From Bactericera cockerelli (taxonomy: Eukaryota; Arthropoda; Insecta; Hemiptera; Triozidae): a stretch of 64,000 nt of DNA. The notes under the pieces were generated by a model. That model was given only the letters and a program-made list of their open reading frames with translations. It was not told the DNA's origin and did no database searches. Position 1 is the first letter of the stretch; each line of letters begins with the position of its first letter. Position numbers and translations under genes: made by a program. Of the stretch, positions 50,854 to 61,308 are shown one piece after another. Where the stretch lies: assembly GCA_024516035.1 (NCBI GenBank), contig CM044956.1, positions 53,611,546 through 53,675,545 on the forward strand, written 5' to 3'.

Positions 50854-51317
50854 TTCAAATGAGTACACAACCAGTAGATACCTACGTGATGTGTTTCCTT
50901 TACCAGAAATACAACAGAAAATATAGATCGCTGCAATAGGTACAGTGTACGAATAAAGGTAATGTTTTCGGTTATAAATTGCATATTGGCTGCGTTGTTC
51001 CATTATGCAGTTCTTGATGATGATGTGTATGCATCCTGCAGGCAAACACAGAGAATTCTGATGCATCTGATTGCTGCATGTTTTTTCCGTCATTTTATAT
51101 GATATAGGTATATTTATGTACAAGTAGAAGAATAATAATCCCTGGAAAAAAGATTCGAACGGGGAAAATATACATCCAGACACAATCATTTTCCCTACCA
51201 TTGTGAGAAATCACATTAGGAAATCGGGTACTTTGAATAAATCTACAGGGTGTGCCGTGTGTTTCGTTGTACTTGTGCAGTTCTCTATTTCACGGCTCGT
51301 TTAAGTGTTCAAGGACT
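50854..51317. other. Region without recognised gene
   Basis: A 124-codon minus-strand frame at 50827-51201 is cysteine- and isoleucine-rich without a recognisable domain and starts in repeat-flanking DNA. I do not call it a gene. Confidence 0.45.
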
Positions 51318-51463
51318 CTTTTCAGAAAGCTTTCTCACTCTTATAATCCCCAAATCTCATGTAAACAGCACTTCGGATTGGTTTATTTGAAAAAAAAATT
51401 GACGCTTGAAAGGGAGATTTGGGGACTTCCAGAGTGAGAGTGCTTTTTGGAATGGTGCTCAGG
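51318..51463. mobile_element. Fold-back element with arms of about 40 bp
   Basis: The left arm 'ttttcagaaagctttctcac' and onward to 'tccccaaatctc' pairs with the right arm 'gagatttggggacttccaga' and onward to 'tgctttttggaa'. The arms are about 40 nt with several mismatches around a loop of about 55 nt. The inner part resembles the TIR of 33323-33430, and the right arm has a fragment at 10025-10070. Confidence 0.65.
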
Positions 51464-53153
51464 TAGTTTCTAGATTTCTAATGCTCATGTATATCTGTCA
51501 CAAATTCTCACTTTTCTGTTTATAATTCTTCTGATTAAACGTATAATCAAAACAAATTATACTTTTAATTTTTGTGGTTTCATTTGAACTCATGACCGGC
51601 CAATTTTGATGGTATTATATTTATTATTATTCTTCTTATATCGATAGTTATTTTCCATACCACCCGGTAAGGAAATCTCTGCATTCAGTGAGGGCATGGC
51701 GAAGAAAGAAAATTGAAGTTCATTTTGACTTGTTTGTGTTGTTGATGTCGAGCTGAAAAACAAGGAAGACGTGGTTGAGTGGCAGAGTACGCCGCAGGCA
51801 GTGGTGACGAGGTTTTTCATTTCCTTTTGTCGAGGATTATTGTTATGATTGTTTGCTTTCTCATATTGACATCCTGCGAAGTTGTTACCTGCCTGAAGGA
51901 TAAGGGCGCTTCTAATCGGCGACGTTCGCTATTCTGTGGGGGAAATGAAAAATATCGGCTCGTCTATGTATGCTATTGTACGAGATGAAACAGGAAATTG
52001 AAAATAAATATCGAGAAGATACAAAACACTTAGTAATCTTCCACCAGGGTGGTTCTTATAGGCTTGTATTGTTGCCTCCAAGTATGTGCCTACACTCCTT
52101 ACATACATAATCTTGTAAATTTTAATATAAATTGGAAAAAATATTATTTCAATTATTGGTATAATGCTTTACCAACTATTACAGAAGCAATAATTGCTAC
52201 CATTATGCATGATTTCTTGTATCTAATTTCAATAGCTCTAAAAAAAATATCAGCTGAGGAGTCAAAATCATACACTTGCAAATGATATTACTAGTAATCA
52301 TGACAAGTTTTCCTTGCATTCGAGATTTTGACTACAAAAATGGAACTTAGTAGTTCTAATCGGGCAGTATTTTAACACAGGGAATATTAAAAAATTAAAC
52401 TCTCTAAATATTGACAGACAGTCATGATACTTTCTGGCTGCACTTTCCTACTTTTTTAGTAGAACCTCGTCCCTTTTGACTAAAGTTCTAGTAGATATAA
52501 TTTTATAATAGTATTGACGCTACCTGGACTAATTTGGTCTTCTATCAGAAGCAGAAACAGCATTTGTCTGATTTATTCCACAAATTCGTGATATAAAAGC
52601 AGATGACTCCCCCGTGTATATCGCAAAGTTCGATAGCTTATTTCCGCTTCGTATTATAGTGGCGCCCCTCCCCATCTCCTAGTCCTTCTCAATTTATTCT
52701 CTAGTAATATTTTCGTGATGGGAATTTTAAGTATAAAATTGAGAAATTTTCAAATTAGAAAGTACAAAAAAAGTAGAAGAAAAATACTTATAGAAGGATC
52801 AAGGAGAAAAAATTGGAAGCAATTTTTTTTCTCTATTAGCTCAGGATGACTTGTTTCTGAAAGTTTCAAAAGTCATTTCAGCCTTTGAGATCACGTAGGT
52901 TCTCATGAAGTGGAGAGGTAAAAGAGAATAGACTGCTCAATTCTCTGAACATCCTAGCTAACCAGAGTTGTGTCATTGTAAAAACTTCTGCGCTTTAGGA
53001 TAGAACAAAGGGCTCCTTGTTTGTTCAAAGGACTTTACAGTTTTGAGGCTAAAGAGTTTTTCACCCTCGTTTAAACAAGAAATTCATAATTCTAGGTACC
53101 TCGTAGCAGAAATTAAATTATAGCTTTTGGCTCCTTTGGCAATATTTTGTAAC
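51464..53153. other. Region without recognised gene
   Basis: A TGGTTGAGTGG word at 51771 resembles a tRNA A box but has no matching B box. Frames of 69 to 78 codons at 51590-51988 and 52049-52285 include a hydrophobic segment (51840-51880) but no family signature. Confidence 0.45.
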
Positions 53154-53273
53154 TTAAGGCCGAATTTTAAAACAGGATTACAACAAACATAAGCCAGAAC
53201 ATCCCTCAAGTCGGAGTTTCAACCAATCACAGCGTCTGTCTGTTCTAATTCTATTTCAGAATTCGGTCCTTAG
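53154..53273. mobile_element. Small TIR element (MITE), GGGCCGAATT family
   Basis: The left end TTAAGGCCGAATTTTAAAAC and its inverse at the right (tttcagaattcggtccttag) bracket an interior with 'cagaacatccctcaagtcgg' and 'tttcaaccaatcacagcg'. The latter is shared with 18890-18945 and, more loosely, 5190-5205. About 120 bp. Confidence 0.75.
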
Positions 53274-53732
53274 TAGGTGGCACCTACCATGGAATGGGCA
53301 CTGAGCAAGATATTTCAGGGCTACGAAAAAAAAGGCTGTGAAACACTCAACCTATTTTGAAAAATACCAGAAGAGATTGAACTTGATATCTGAGGTGTAT
53401 ATACCTAAATTTTCTATTCAGAACTATACATATATTACATAATATATACGCTTAATACCGATTTGTAGCGAGATTACTCCACCATTTAGAACGTGATATC
53501 CAATATATATCCATACCCTCAGATAGAACTTGATATTCAAACAAAGGTTGAACTTTACTATAACAACTGTACATATACCTGAACTTGGTAATTGAGATGT
53601 CTACCGATACATAGATATAATTACATATCCATAGTAATTATTACAGATAGAACGTCATGGATATAATTATGAACTTGATATTTTCTAGGAACAGAAGTTG
53701 AAGCTTTACAAGAAGAGTAAAACAAATACAGA
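53274..53732. other. AT-rich region, no gene recognised
   Basis: AT-rich, with several loosely repeated 'gaacttgatat' words (about 53377, 53525 and 53676) at irregular spacing. No gene. Confidence 0.5.
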
Positions 53733-54387
53733 AAATCTGGTGTAAACATCACACGACTTCCCTTATCCCCAAAAAGAAGTCGAAATCCGCCACTGGTGAC
53801 TCAACGGTAACAGATAGTTAAAAATCAGTGCCAAATTCGTAATCAGCACCTCAAAATCATTGGATTTGATATGTCGCAACGCCCATCTAGGGTGAATAAT
53901 AAAAAAGTTAGTCCAAGCGGGTGCCCCCAAAATACCGGTAAATTGGGGCCGGGTTCCAAAAAGTTCAAGATATCAAAAAAATGATCAGAGTAAACCCCTA
54001 TTATTTTTTTAATCCGAGAAAATGTTGTTCTCTAACTTTTTTTGTATCTTTAACCAATTCAAAGAAGCGGCGGTTGCGGCCAATATTTGCGGCCCTGCGG
54101 CCGCATCTTGCGGCCGATTTCAACCAAAAGTTTCGTGGTTCGTTTAGTGTATCAAATTGATTTTCATACCAAATTTCAAGTCTCTAGCTCTTACCGTTCT
54201 TGAGATATCCTGTTCACACACACACAGACACACAGACACACAGACACACAGACAGACGCACGGACCAATGGCTGAAAACCACTTTTTTGGTATCTTGAGG
54301 CTATGATTCGTCCAGAAATGTGAAAAGCTGGGTAGGTCAAATTTTCGACGAATACAATACTTTCCTTATTATAGGATAAGGAAAGTA
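53733..54387 (+). mobile_element. Dispersed repeat, family G, with GC-rich core and 3' hairpin
   Basis: 53733-53956 is homologous to 42977-43235 (reversed). The adjoining sequence contains four or five TGCGGCC words including a GCGGCCGC palindrome (54073-54118), then 'accaaatttcaagtctct' and 'cttgagatatcctgttcac'. A cacacaga-type simple repeat follows (54213-54258), and the end is a perfect 12-bp-arm hairpin (54358-54387). Whether the second half belongs to the same element cannot be shown, because the other copy lacks it. No transposase frame is visible. Confidence 0.6.
54358..54387. repeat. Perfect hairpin, 12-bp arms
   Basis: TACTTTCCTTAT pairs with ATAAGGAAAGTA across a 6-nt loop (TATAGG). 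It is followed by AAAAAGAG. It could be the end structure of a non-autonomous transposon or a transcription-stop-like structure. Confidence 0.85.
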
Positions 54388-54617
54388 AAAAGAGTTAAAC
54401 TTTGAAAGCACCTTACTACAGTGGCAAAGCTAAGAAATGACTTAGTGCAGGAGTGGGGGTACATAAGGTTAAACTTCAGATTTTAAAACAATTTATTGCT
54501 TGAAGGATGAAAGCGGTTAGCAGGATTTGACGGCAGTGGGCGGGTGGAGCACTTTCTGAGGTGAATCCTTGTTGTAATCGAACATCCTGATCGTCTAAAA
54601 GTTGCGTTAATGCGGTA

Positions 54618-54700
54618 AGGCAGTAGCTTCATTGATCAGGTAATGGACTTGTAATGTTAAAGTCGCTGGTTTGAGTTCCAGTCATCGGGAATGAATGAGG
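54618..54700 (+). mobile_element. SINE remnant related to family A
   Basis: 'cagtagcttcattgatcagg', 'atggacttgtaatg' and a B-box-like 'ggtttgagttcc' follow the order of family A, but the body after about 54690 does not match. Diverged remnant. Confidence 0.5.
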
Positions 54701-54873
54701 GATTGAGTAATTGTGCATTCTTATACATCATTAGAATGATTAAAGCATTAATTTTATTGATGCTGACATTGGAAATAGGACAGCTGACCCTAACAGTGTC
54801 AACCGCTGACAAGGGAGATATACTCGCATTACCAATTACCAATTTAAATGGTGATTCTGGCTCTGTGGTAAAG

Positions 54874-54907
54874 ATATGAGGAGCTTTTTTTCAGACCGTG
54901 ATTAGTC
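54874..54907 (+). repeat. Left terminal inverted repeat (34 bp)
   Basis: Perfect inverse of 55861-55894, including a run of exactly seven T, with no mismatch. Confidence 0.9.
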
Positions 54908-55086
54908 CATAATTGGAAAAAAATGAGTTACCTACACCAAATTGTTCGTCTTGCAAAGCTTAATTTGAAAATAAAATAAATATCTATCAAACCGTGACAT
55001 ATCCCACATTAAATCTCCATTGAAAAAAGAGTTTTTTTTCAGAACGTGTTTAGTCCACCAAGGACTGTGTATCATACCGTGATTAG

Positions 55087-55371
55087 TCCCAACAACCAAT
55101 CAGAACACTCTATTATTTCAAGGTCACGCGATGTAAAGATGAACAGAATCAGTTTGGTTGGTACAAAAGTATCCTCCAAACTGAAAGTATTTCCAATGAC
55201 TCTGAGGAAGAAGTCATTTGTGAATGTCTGGAAGATGAAGTAGGACTAAAAGTTAAATTTTTGGTCTATCCTCATACGGACTCATACCTATTATTAAATG
55301 TGGAACAAATTGAAGCTAGATTAGATCAAATTGATTTCTTGTACCTTTTCTTAAAACAACTCAAAATATAG
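55087..55371 (+). CDS. Open frame inside TIR element, unknown product, no ATG
   Basis: This frame is open from just after an in-frame TAG (55084-55086) to TAG at 55369-55371, 94 codons, and has no in-frame ATG, so it would have to be a spliced last exon or a decayed fragment. The translation is mixed and protein-like instead of low-complexity: an acidic stretch SNDSEEEVICECLEDEVGLK is followed by LVYPHTDSYLLLNVEQIEA and a leucine-rich end FLYLFLKQLKI. A pyrimidine-rich tract ending in AG at 55122 is in phase as a possible acceptor. AATAAA follows at 55397-55402. I do not recognise the family. It could be the C-terminus of a transposase or a captured host exon. A shorter ATG frame (55046-55243) overlaps in another phase. 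Confidence 0.35.
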   Translation, partial: SQQPIRTLYYFKVTRCKDEQNQFGWYKSILQTESISNDSEEEVICECLEDEVGLKVKFLVYPHTDSYLLLNVEQIEARLDQIDFLYLFLKQLKI

Positions 55372-55396
55372 CTGTCTTTTTACTTTGTTCAAAGCT

Positions 55397-55402
55397 AATA
55401 AA
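55397..55402 (+). promoter_or_regulatory. Possible polyadenylation signal
   Basis: AATAAA 26 bp downstream of the stop of the frame ending at 55371. Such hexamers are common by chance in AT-rich DNA; only its position makes it notable. Confidence 0.35.
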
Positions 55403-55504
55403 GCCTTTTAATTTAATATCTTTTGTATTTTTTTCTGATTTGTGTTTAATCTGACTATCATAACAGAAGTCTGGACAGATAGGTAGTCATAATAATATAA
55501 GGAT

Positions 55505-55565
55505 GAGCTCAAACTTGAGACCACCGGCTTGGGAGTCCATCGCTTTACCAACAGTGCTACAAAAA
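55505..55565 (-). mobile_element. tRNA-like SINE head remnant inside the TIR element
   Basis: The minus strand reads 'gtagcactgttggtaaagcg', 'atggactcccaagccggtgg' and 'tctcaagtttgagctc', the order of a tRNA A box, anticodon arm and B box. No body can be followed. It would be a nested insertion fragment. Confidence 0.4.
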
Positions 55566-55860
55566 ATGCTGGAATTATAAAAATGAAAATGACATGGGTA
55601 ATATTTCTTATTTTTCAAACAGTGATTAGTCCCAGCTCATTTTTTTCCAACCGTGATTAGTCCACTCATTCCTGTCAAACCATGATTAGTCCAAAATAAA
55701 ACTTGAAATTTCAGAATATAGGTTTATAAGCTCAAATATAATCAATTTAATTTATTTTTCTGTTTTTTTGAGCTTTCATTTGATACTTTTTTCACTTTTC
55801 CAAGTCTAACAATACACTTGTAACTAAAAAAATTCAATTTCCCAAATCTTGCATCTATGT

Positions 55861-55894
55861 GACTAATCACGGTCTGAAAAAAAGCTCCTCATAT
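55861..55894 (-). repeat. Right terminal inverted repeat (34 bp)
   Basis: Ends GCTCCTCATAT; exact inverse of 54874-54907. Confidence 0.9.
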
Positions 55895-57164
55895 ATAGAC
55901 GCGCCTCTTGATTCTAAATTGTCAGTTATTACCTTCAGATATTACTGAGATGAAATCAAATACAATAATAATCTACTTGAAGCTATTAATCTACTTGAAG
56001 TCAAGAAGTTTTTTAGTTTATTTGTTTCTATTTTGATGTAAATTAAATTGTTTTCTTGCTAAATCTTGTTGCAACATAGTTTCTAGCCATTAAGAAACCT
56101 TACCTGAAGGTAGAGAAAGTAATTTCTAAAATATATCCAGAAGATAGAGAAGGAGCGAATGAGAGAGCAAGAGGAGAGTAGAGTAGAGAGAGAAGGGACC
56201 AGAGAGTGAGAACTAAATTAAGAAAGAACATGGTTTAGAAATTTCAATTAAGGCAAAAGAGATATCATCTCTACCCAACTTTATTATGGTAATTGTTTTT
56301 CGTCCCCCACCCCCCCCCCCCCCCCCAAACGAAATCTTGTGATTCTGCACCACCCACCGTCCCTCCTACACCCCCCTCCCACCAACACCCCCTCCCACCC
56401 ACACCCCCGGCCATCCTTTCCCCTCGCCCCTCTAGGCTAATCTAGCCCCGGCGGGGGTGAATCTTGTTTTCCTATTGGGAAAACATTTGCACGGTTACCG
56501 AAGATTTCCAATTCCAATTCAAAGATTTGAAGAAGCATTGGAAGGAGGTGAAAATTCAGAGCTATTAGATATAGGCAAGTTATCTCTGACGAAGAACTTT
56601 ATAACAGTAGAATTCATCGAGGTCGTGCACGTTATACCTACCTATTAATTAATGCACTAAATTTGTTTCTTAATTTTTTGTCGATGCATCATATAATATA
56701 ATATAACACATACAATATTATATTCCATTAATTTCTAAATAAGCATTTGGTTACACACAGAGCAGACATGCAAATATTACAGTGATGAGAACCAATGTAT
56801 ATTTTTTATCATACTAGAACCAAATACCAAATGGTCTTCCTTAGAATAGGGTTCTATTGGCATGCTCTCTTACACTGATCAGAATCATAGGTATAGGGAA
56901 TGGTCATCGAAAAGGAGAAAGGAAAAGAAATCAGTTGAAGAAAGCAGAAGATGAAATTGAAATCCGAAGAAGAAGAGAACCTATAAATATAACTGTGAGA
57001 GTAAAGAAACTCTTTAGTCTCATTCTTTCGGGACAGACAGAGCAGGTATTGCATGAAGACGCCAACTGTGATGTCCAAACAATGCTGAGGGCTATTTCCA
57101 TCTCTTCAGGATACATATTAATTTTGAATGAACAACCAGGCTAGCTTGCAGTTTCCTAAGAATT
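55895..57164. other. Region without recognised gene; contains C-rich tract
   Basis: Apart from the C-rich tract (56299-56455) there is only AT-rich and purine-rich DNA. Frames at 56457-56648 (63 codons) and 56857-57144 (95 codons) look moderately protein-like but carry no motif I can name, and both strands are open over 56854-57144. Confidence 0.45.
56299..56455. repeat. C-rich low-complexity tract
   Basis: It starts with poly(C) of about 25 interrupted by single A, then 'caccacccaccgtccctcc' and repeated ccccctcccacc words, ending near GGCGGGGG. Strong C/G strand asymmetry in otherwise AT-rich DNA. The minus strand could form G-quadruplexes. Assembly length is uncertain. Confidence 0.8.
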
Positions 57165-57312
57165 CAATGGATTATAAGGGAAAGTCCTCATGATGGTTGA
57201 TCGCACATAGAAATATATGTGGTTCAAGACGAGCCAAAGCCCAAATTTGAATTGGCTGGAGACTATCACTCCCCTCTCCAACTGGAGAGGGGAGTTACAA
57301 CAACAACAGATA
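57165..57312 (+). mobile_element. Dispersed repeat, family H
   Basis: 'ggttcaagacgagccaaag', 'ttggctggagactatc' and 'gttacaacaacaac' match the copy at 25257. A perfect hairpin, ACTCCCCTCTCCA/TGGAGAGGGGAGT with a 2-nt loop, lies at 57268-57295, where the other copy has the palindrome AACCAGCTGGTT. Confidence 0.7.
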
Positions 57313-59204
57313 TAATGAATGAACATAGAAGAGAAAAAAGAAATCTGATGAAAAAAGCAGAATAAGAAAAGGAAAGCAGATGTAGAAGAAACCATCAGAA
57401 GAAGAAGAAGAAGACGAGGTGCAAGCAAGAGAGGAATTGTTATCTCTCACAGACCATCAATGTTCTTCCTCAAAATGTACCACGAACAGAGAAGGATGTA
57501 CGAAACAGCTGCGAGTCAGACCCAGGGGGGAGGGGGGAGAGCGAGATAAAATGCGAACTGACAGATTGAAAGATAAATTTCCTTATTGCATTCTATCATT
57601 GACATTATATCCGAAAAGAAGAAGCAGGAGATGTTCTGGGATGATAGGAAGGAAGATAGACTGAGATTGGTGATGGAGAGACAAACTTACAGGGACTGAT
57701 GTGAATTTTTCCATTCTGATGCTTAGTAGCCGATGCTAGAGCAAAGTCAGCAAACTTGGTTCTGAGGACCCTTGTTAATAATTAGCCTCCTTGTATAAAC
57801 ACGATGAAAATATCAAGTTTGGGGACCATTGAACACGATGATGCTACTCAATGATGATGATGATAAGTTTGGAAATTATTAAGATAGACTTTTTACCATG
57901 AGTTTTTACAATGATTTGTTTTTATTGCGAAAGGGGGTTACTAGGCGAGAAATTTATTCGAGAAAATTGGATCAAATACTGCTTCAGATAACCATTGACA
58001 AGCTGGTTAGAATTCAAGTTTGGCAACATTTTCCACCCTAGCGCATACGAAAATCTTAATCTAGAACCAATCTGAGCGTCATGGTAACCCAGTAGTAAGA
58101 AAAATATAGTTGAAAAGAAGAAGGTTAAAGAAATAGGGGTGAGAATGATAGGAAGAAAAGAGACTGAAGGGTACAGACTGACATTGATAAGAGGGATTGA
58201 ATTAAATGTTGCTGCTCTTATTTCTTTTTGGCTTACCTTTGAATCTCGCTGAGAATTTCATGAAACATCGAAACCAATAAGTCTCTTTTTTACGGCGAGG
58301 ATGTTTGATATTACATCTAAGATAGTAAGAGTATGGACAAATTTATATAAAAAAAGTTCTTTTATTTGTATTTCAAAAAAATGGTAGGAGTGTCAATTTT
58401 TTTGCATAATATACAGGTCCTTATTTTTGATGATACAAAGTATATTTTTTTTTTTTAATTTGGGTTTTACGTCACTTTTAACTGCATGCCCATATCACGA
58501 CGGGGGTGTTACCCTCCATAGCTTAACTTCAGTGATTCTACGAGAACCATTGTATTCAACGCGCCATCGACGCTGGCTCATCGCGTCATTGTTGTTTGCA
58601 TCTAAGGTCAGAATTTTCTCTATTCTTCTTAACGTTTAAGCCTTCACAAAGTCTCTTTAGAATTCCACACGCAGTTCAGTGCGAAGTACTTTCGCACGAG
58701 AAGACCTTTGCTTGTCAGTTCGGCATTTGACAGGTCGGAGGATTAATGCATTTTCTTTCTCATTTCTTTCTCGGCAGGAAAATTGATTATGATAATTTTT
58801 TATTAACCACCACCGCGCCCTGCCACTTGTACTTTCAATATTTCTTCCAAACAGACATCCATTTTTCTTCGACTCTATCTCGTCTGAATTGATCTGTTTC
58901 TAAGAAGTTAATATTGTTTTCAAATTTGCTTCTTCCTCACCGTCGTGGATTTTTAAATTTCGCCAATATTTCACAGCTATGCCCTATTTTTTCTATCGCC
59001 TCCATCTTCTCCTCCGGTATTGTTTAATGTGCTATCATATTCTCTTCTTTGCCCGGGCACCTCCACCCCCTAAGTTCAGTTCTCATTGATTTATGTACAT
59101 CATGCTTCGCACTCGTTTATATTCTATCGAATACAGGGCTGAAGTTTGAAGGGTTTTTTTGAGAACCTAATTGAAGTCAGAATACACTGCATGTGATACC
59201 GACG
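57313..59204. other. Region without recognised gene
   Basis: Purine-rich frames at 57419-57664 and a 70-codon frame at 58427-58639 lack recognisable domains. No repeats identified. Confidence 0.5.
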
Positions 59205-59345
59205 TACCGAACTCAGTAGCTCGATTGATAAGGCCGTGAACTTGTAACCTAGAGTGTTGGGGTTCGAGTATGGTAATTATTAGTAAGGCGAGATTAAATA
59301 ATCAAATGGTGACACCGCGATTATGATTAACAAAAAAATAATGAC
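59205..59345 (+). mobile_element. tRNA-derived SINE, family A
   Basis: AACTCAGTAGCTCGATTGATAAGG is followed by 'cttgtaacct', a B-box-like GGGTTCGAGT and a body with 'tagtaaggcgagatta'. Diverged but in order. Confidence 0.7.
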
Positions 59346-61050
59346 TTGTTAAAGAGTTATAATCAACGTGTTTTCAGAGAGATAAATCATGCTCAGCAAT
59401 CATTTTGTCGTAAATTTTATTCAACCTGACAATCACATTTGCGACTCATTGTATAATTATTCATACTATCCCAAATTACCTACTTGCGCTGACAGTTAAA
59501 CTACACAAGATTCAGTATTGGTCTTTTTCTTTCTTTTTTCTATGAAAAAAAAAACAGAGAAAGTGACGTTCCATACTTGATCATCATGGAAATCCATGTC
59601 CTGCTGGCTATTCCCGGCCCCACAACGACTCGGTGAGGTTCATTTGTATAGCTGGGTGCTATGACCTTGTAGTAAATGAAAGGGAATTTAAACCTAAAAT
59701 TAAACCTTTAAAAAAAAACAAGTTTAAAAAATTAAACCCCAATAAAGAAACAAATTGTACGACGTACTACCGGGCCTGGATTGTCTTTTCATTTTATTTC
59801 ACCTCCGCTTCCTCCCCCTACCCCTCTGGAAACTCTCTCCACCCCCAATTTGTCATAATGTGGTTTAATGGTGTTCAAATGAAAATTGATTGCCAACAAT
59901 AATTTTTATTTAATAAACCGCATGTTTTTTACACGTTGAAGTCGGCCAACTGAAAGAGTTATTTTCTCTGGTCTTTGAAAATAACTGTGAGGGTTTTTTA
60001 AAGACCTTTATGAAAGTATTCTGATGGAAAATATTATTTCCAAATTTATTAATTTCTAGGAGTACCTCTTATTTTTTTTCATTTTTATTCTATTCTGAAT
60101 ATTACATACTGAGTGTCTGAATATTACACACTTCTAGAAGTGCTTGAAATCGGGAAGTTCCTAGGTTTATCTCGATATGATACATAAACGTATATATTAT
60201 AATTTAAAACTTACGTCATAATAAACCTAAATACAAAAACGAACACAATACTTCCGATTTCTAATATTAGAAATTTCTCGGAAGTAATAGAAGTAAGAAT
60301 CATATCCAATACTGATTTGAAGTTCCTATCATGGTACGAGTACCCTTGTAAATGGTCAATGAACAATATCGAACTACTCGTATACAGGTTTAAGTATACT
60401 GTTATATTATGTACCAATATTATATGTATATATTATGTATAATTTCGACTGAAAAGTATTGACAGGAATTAAATTTTATGAAAAACTTTAACACTGCTCG
60501 TTACTGCAGTGTCTCAAATGTGACCGACACTACCATGATTCACTTTATTTAAATTTTAATTATAATAGTATTCTTGAAATATTTTGTTGGTAAATATAAA
60601 AAAATTATCAAACATATTTATAATGGACCAGAATTAGCTATGAGATTCGCAATACCTAATATTAATAACTCATTTCATTTGTAAGTAGGTATATTTTAGA
60701 TACCATCAGGAAAGGTGATGCGTGATGCCTAGTCTATAATATTTAGACGGAGCTAACAACAAGCAATGTGGTACATTACGTGAATAACATTATTATTTAG
60801 ATAAAAAAGACAGACCCATCCCATGAACCTTATCCAGCCTGATAGGGACTGGAATATCTTGTTTGCCACATTTTTAACAAAGTCGGGTAGTGATGCAGCA
60901 CAACCTCATACCTAGAGGTCACAGGCATCACAGCAACTCATTTTTTTTTTTCAAGTTATTACATTATCTTTCAATATTTCATTGTTTATTTTGTACATAC
61001 CATTTAATGTAAAATATATTATGAATTGAGTATTTTGGAGAAAAAAAAAA
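59346..61050. other. AT-rich region, no gene recognised
   Basis: 59600-59665 carries 'ctggctattcccggcccc', 'ggtgaggtt' and 'atagctgggtgctatgacc', a fragment of family E. The rest is AT-rich. The 89-codon frame at 59633-59902 begins in that fragment and is not credible. Confidence 0.5.
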
Positions 61051-61303
61051 GTCACCGTGCCCGTTGTGGCATTGCACGCATGGTGATCTGGGTTCGATCA
61101 CCTGTGGGGAAGGAATTTTTCTTCTCAGTCCTTTCATGTTTGGGTCTATTGATACCTCGCGAGGAAAAGTGAGTGGCTGTTTAATTGTAAGCAGCGACCA
61201 GTGGAGAAATTATGGGCAAAAATAAGGTGTTGACATATTCAAGGGAAAGTACAAAGTCCTATACCCAAATCTGCGCTACCCACTAAATTTGTGATATCAT
61301 ACA
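61051..61303 (+). mobile_element. tRNA-derived SINE, family B
   Basis: GTCACCGTGCCCGTTGTGGC, 'attgcacgcatggtga', B box 'tgggttcgatcacc', 'cctcgcgaggaaaagtgag', 'gcagcgaccagtgg' and 'atctgcgctacccacta' are collinear with 28081-28383. About 16 bp of the A-box region is deleted. It is preceded by an A run of 10. Confidence 0.85.
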
Positions 61304-61308
61304 AAAAA

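Larger units (their letters stand above)
54874..55894. mobile_element. 1,021-bp TIR element with eightfold internal motif
   Basis: The left end begins ATATGAGGAGCTTTTTTTCA. The 34-bp terminus (54874-54907) is the exact reverse complement of 55861-55894. Reading the ends as TGAGGAGC gives a TA flanking both sides, compatible with a TA target duplication. The motif CAGACCGTGATTAGTCC, or a close variant, occurs in direct orientation at 54892, 54988, 55040, 55073, 55616, 55647 and 55676, and inverted at 55861. Repeated terminal motifs in DNA transposons are usually transposase-binding sites; that role is inferred here. One open frame and an AATAAA lie inside. Confidence 0.85.

Noticed and set aside
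51771..51781. TGGTTGAGTGG as tRNA A box
   Set aside because: No GTTCGA-type B box at the expected distance.
55046..55243. 65-codon ATG frame in the TIR element
   Set aside because: It overlaps, in another phase, the longer and more protein-like frame that ends before AATAAA; it starts inside a copy of the repeated motif region.
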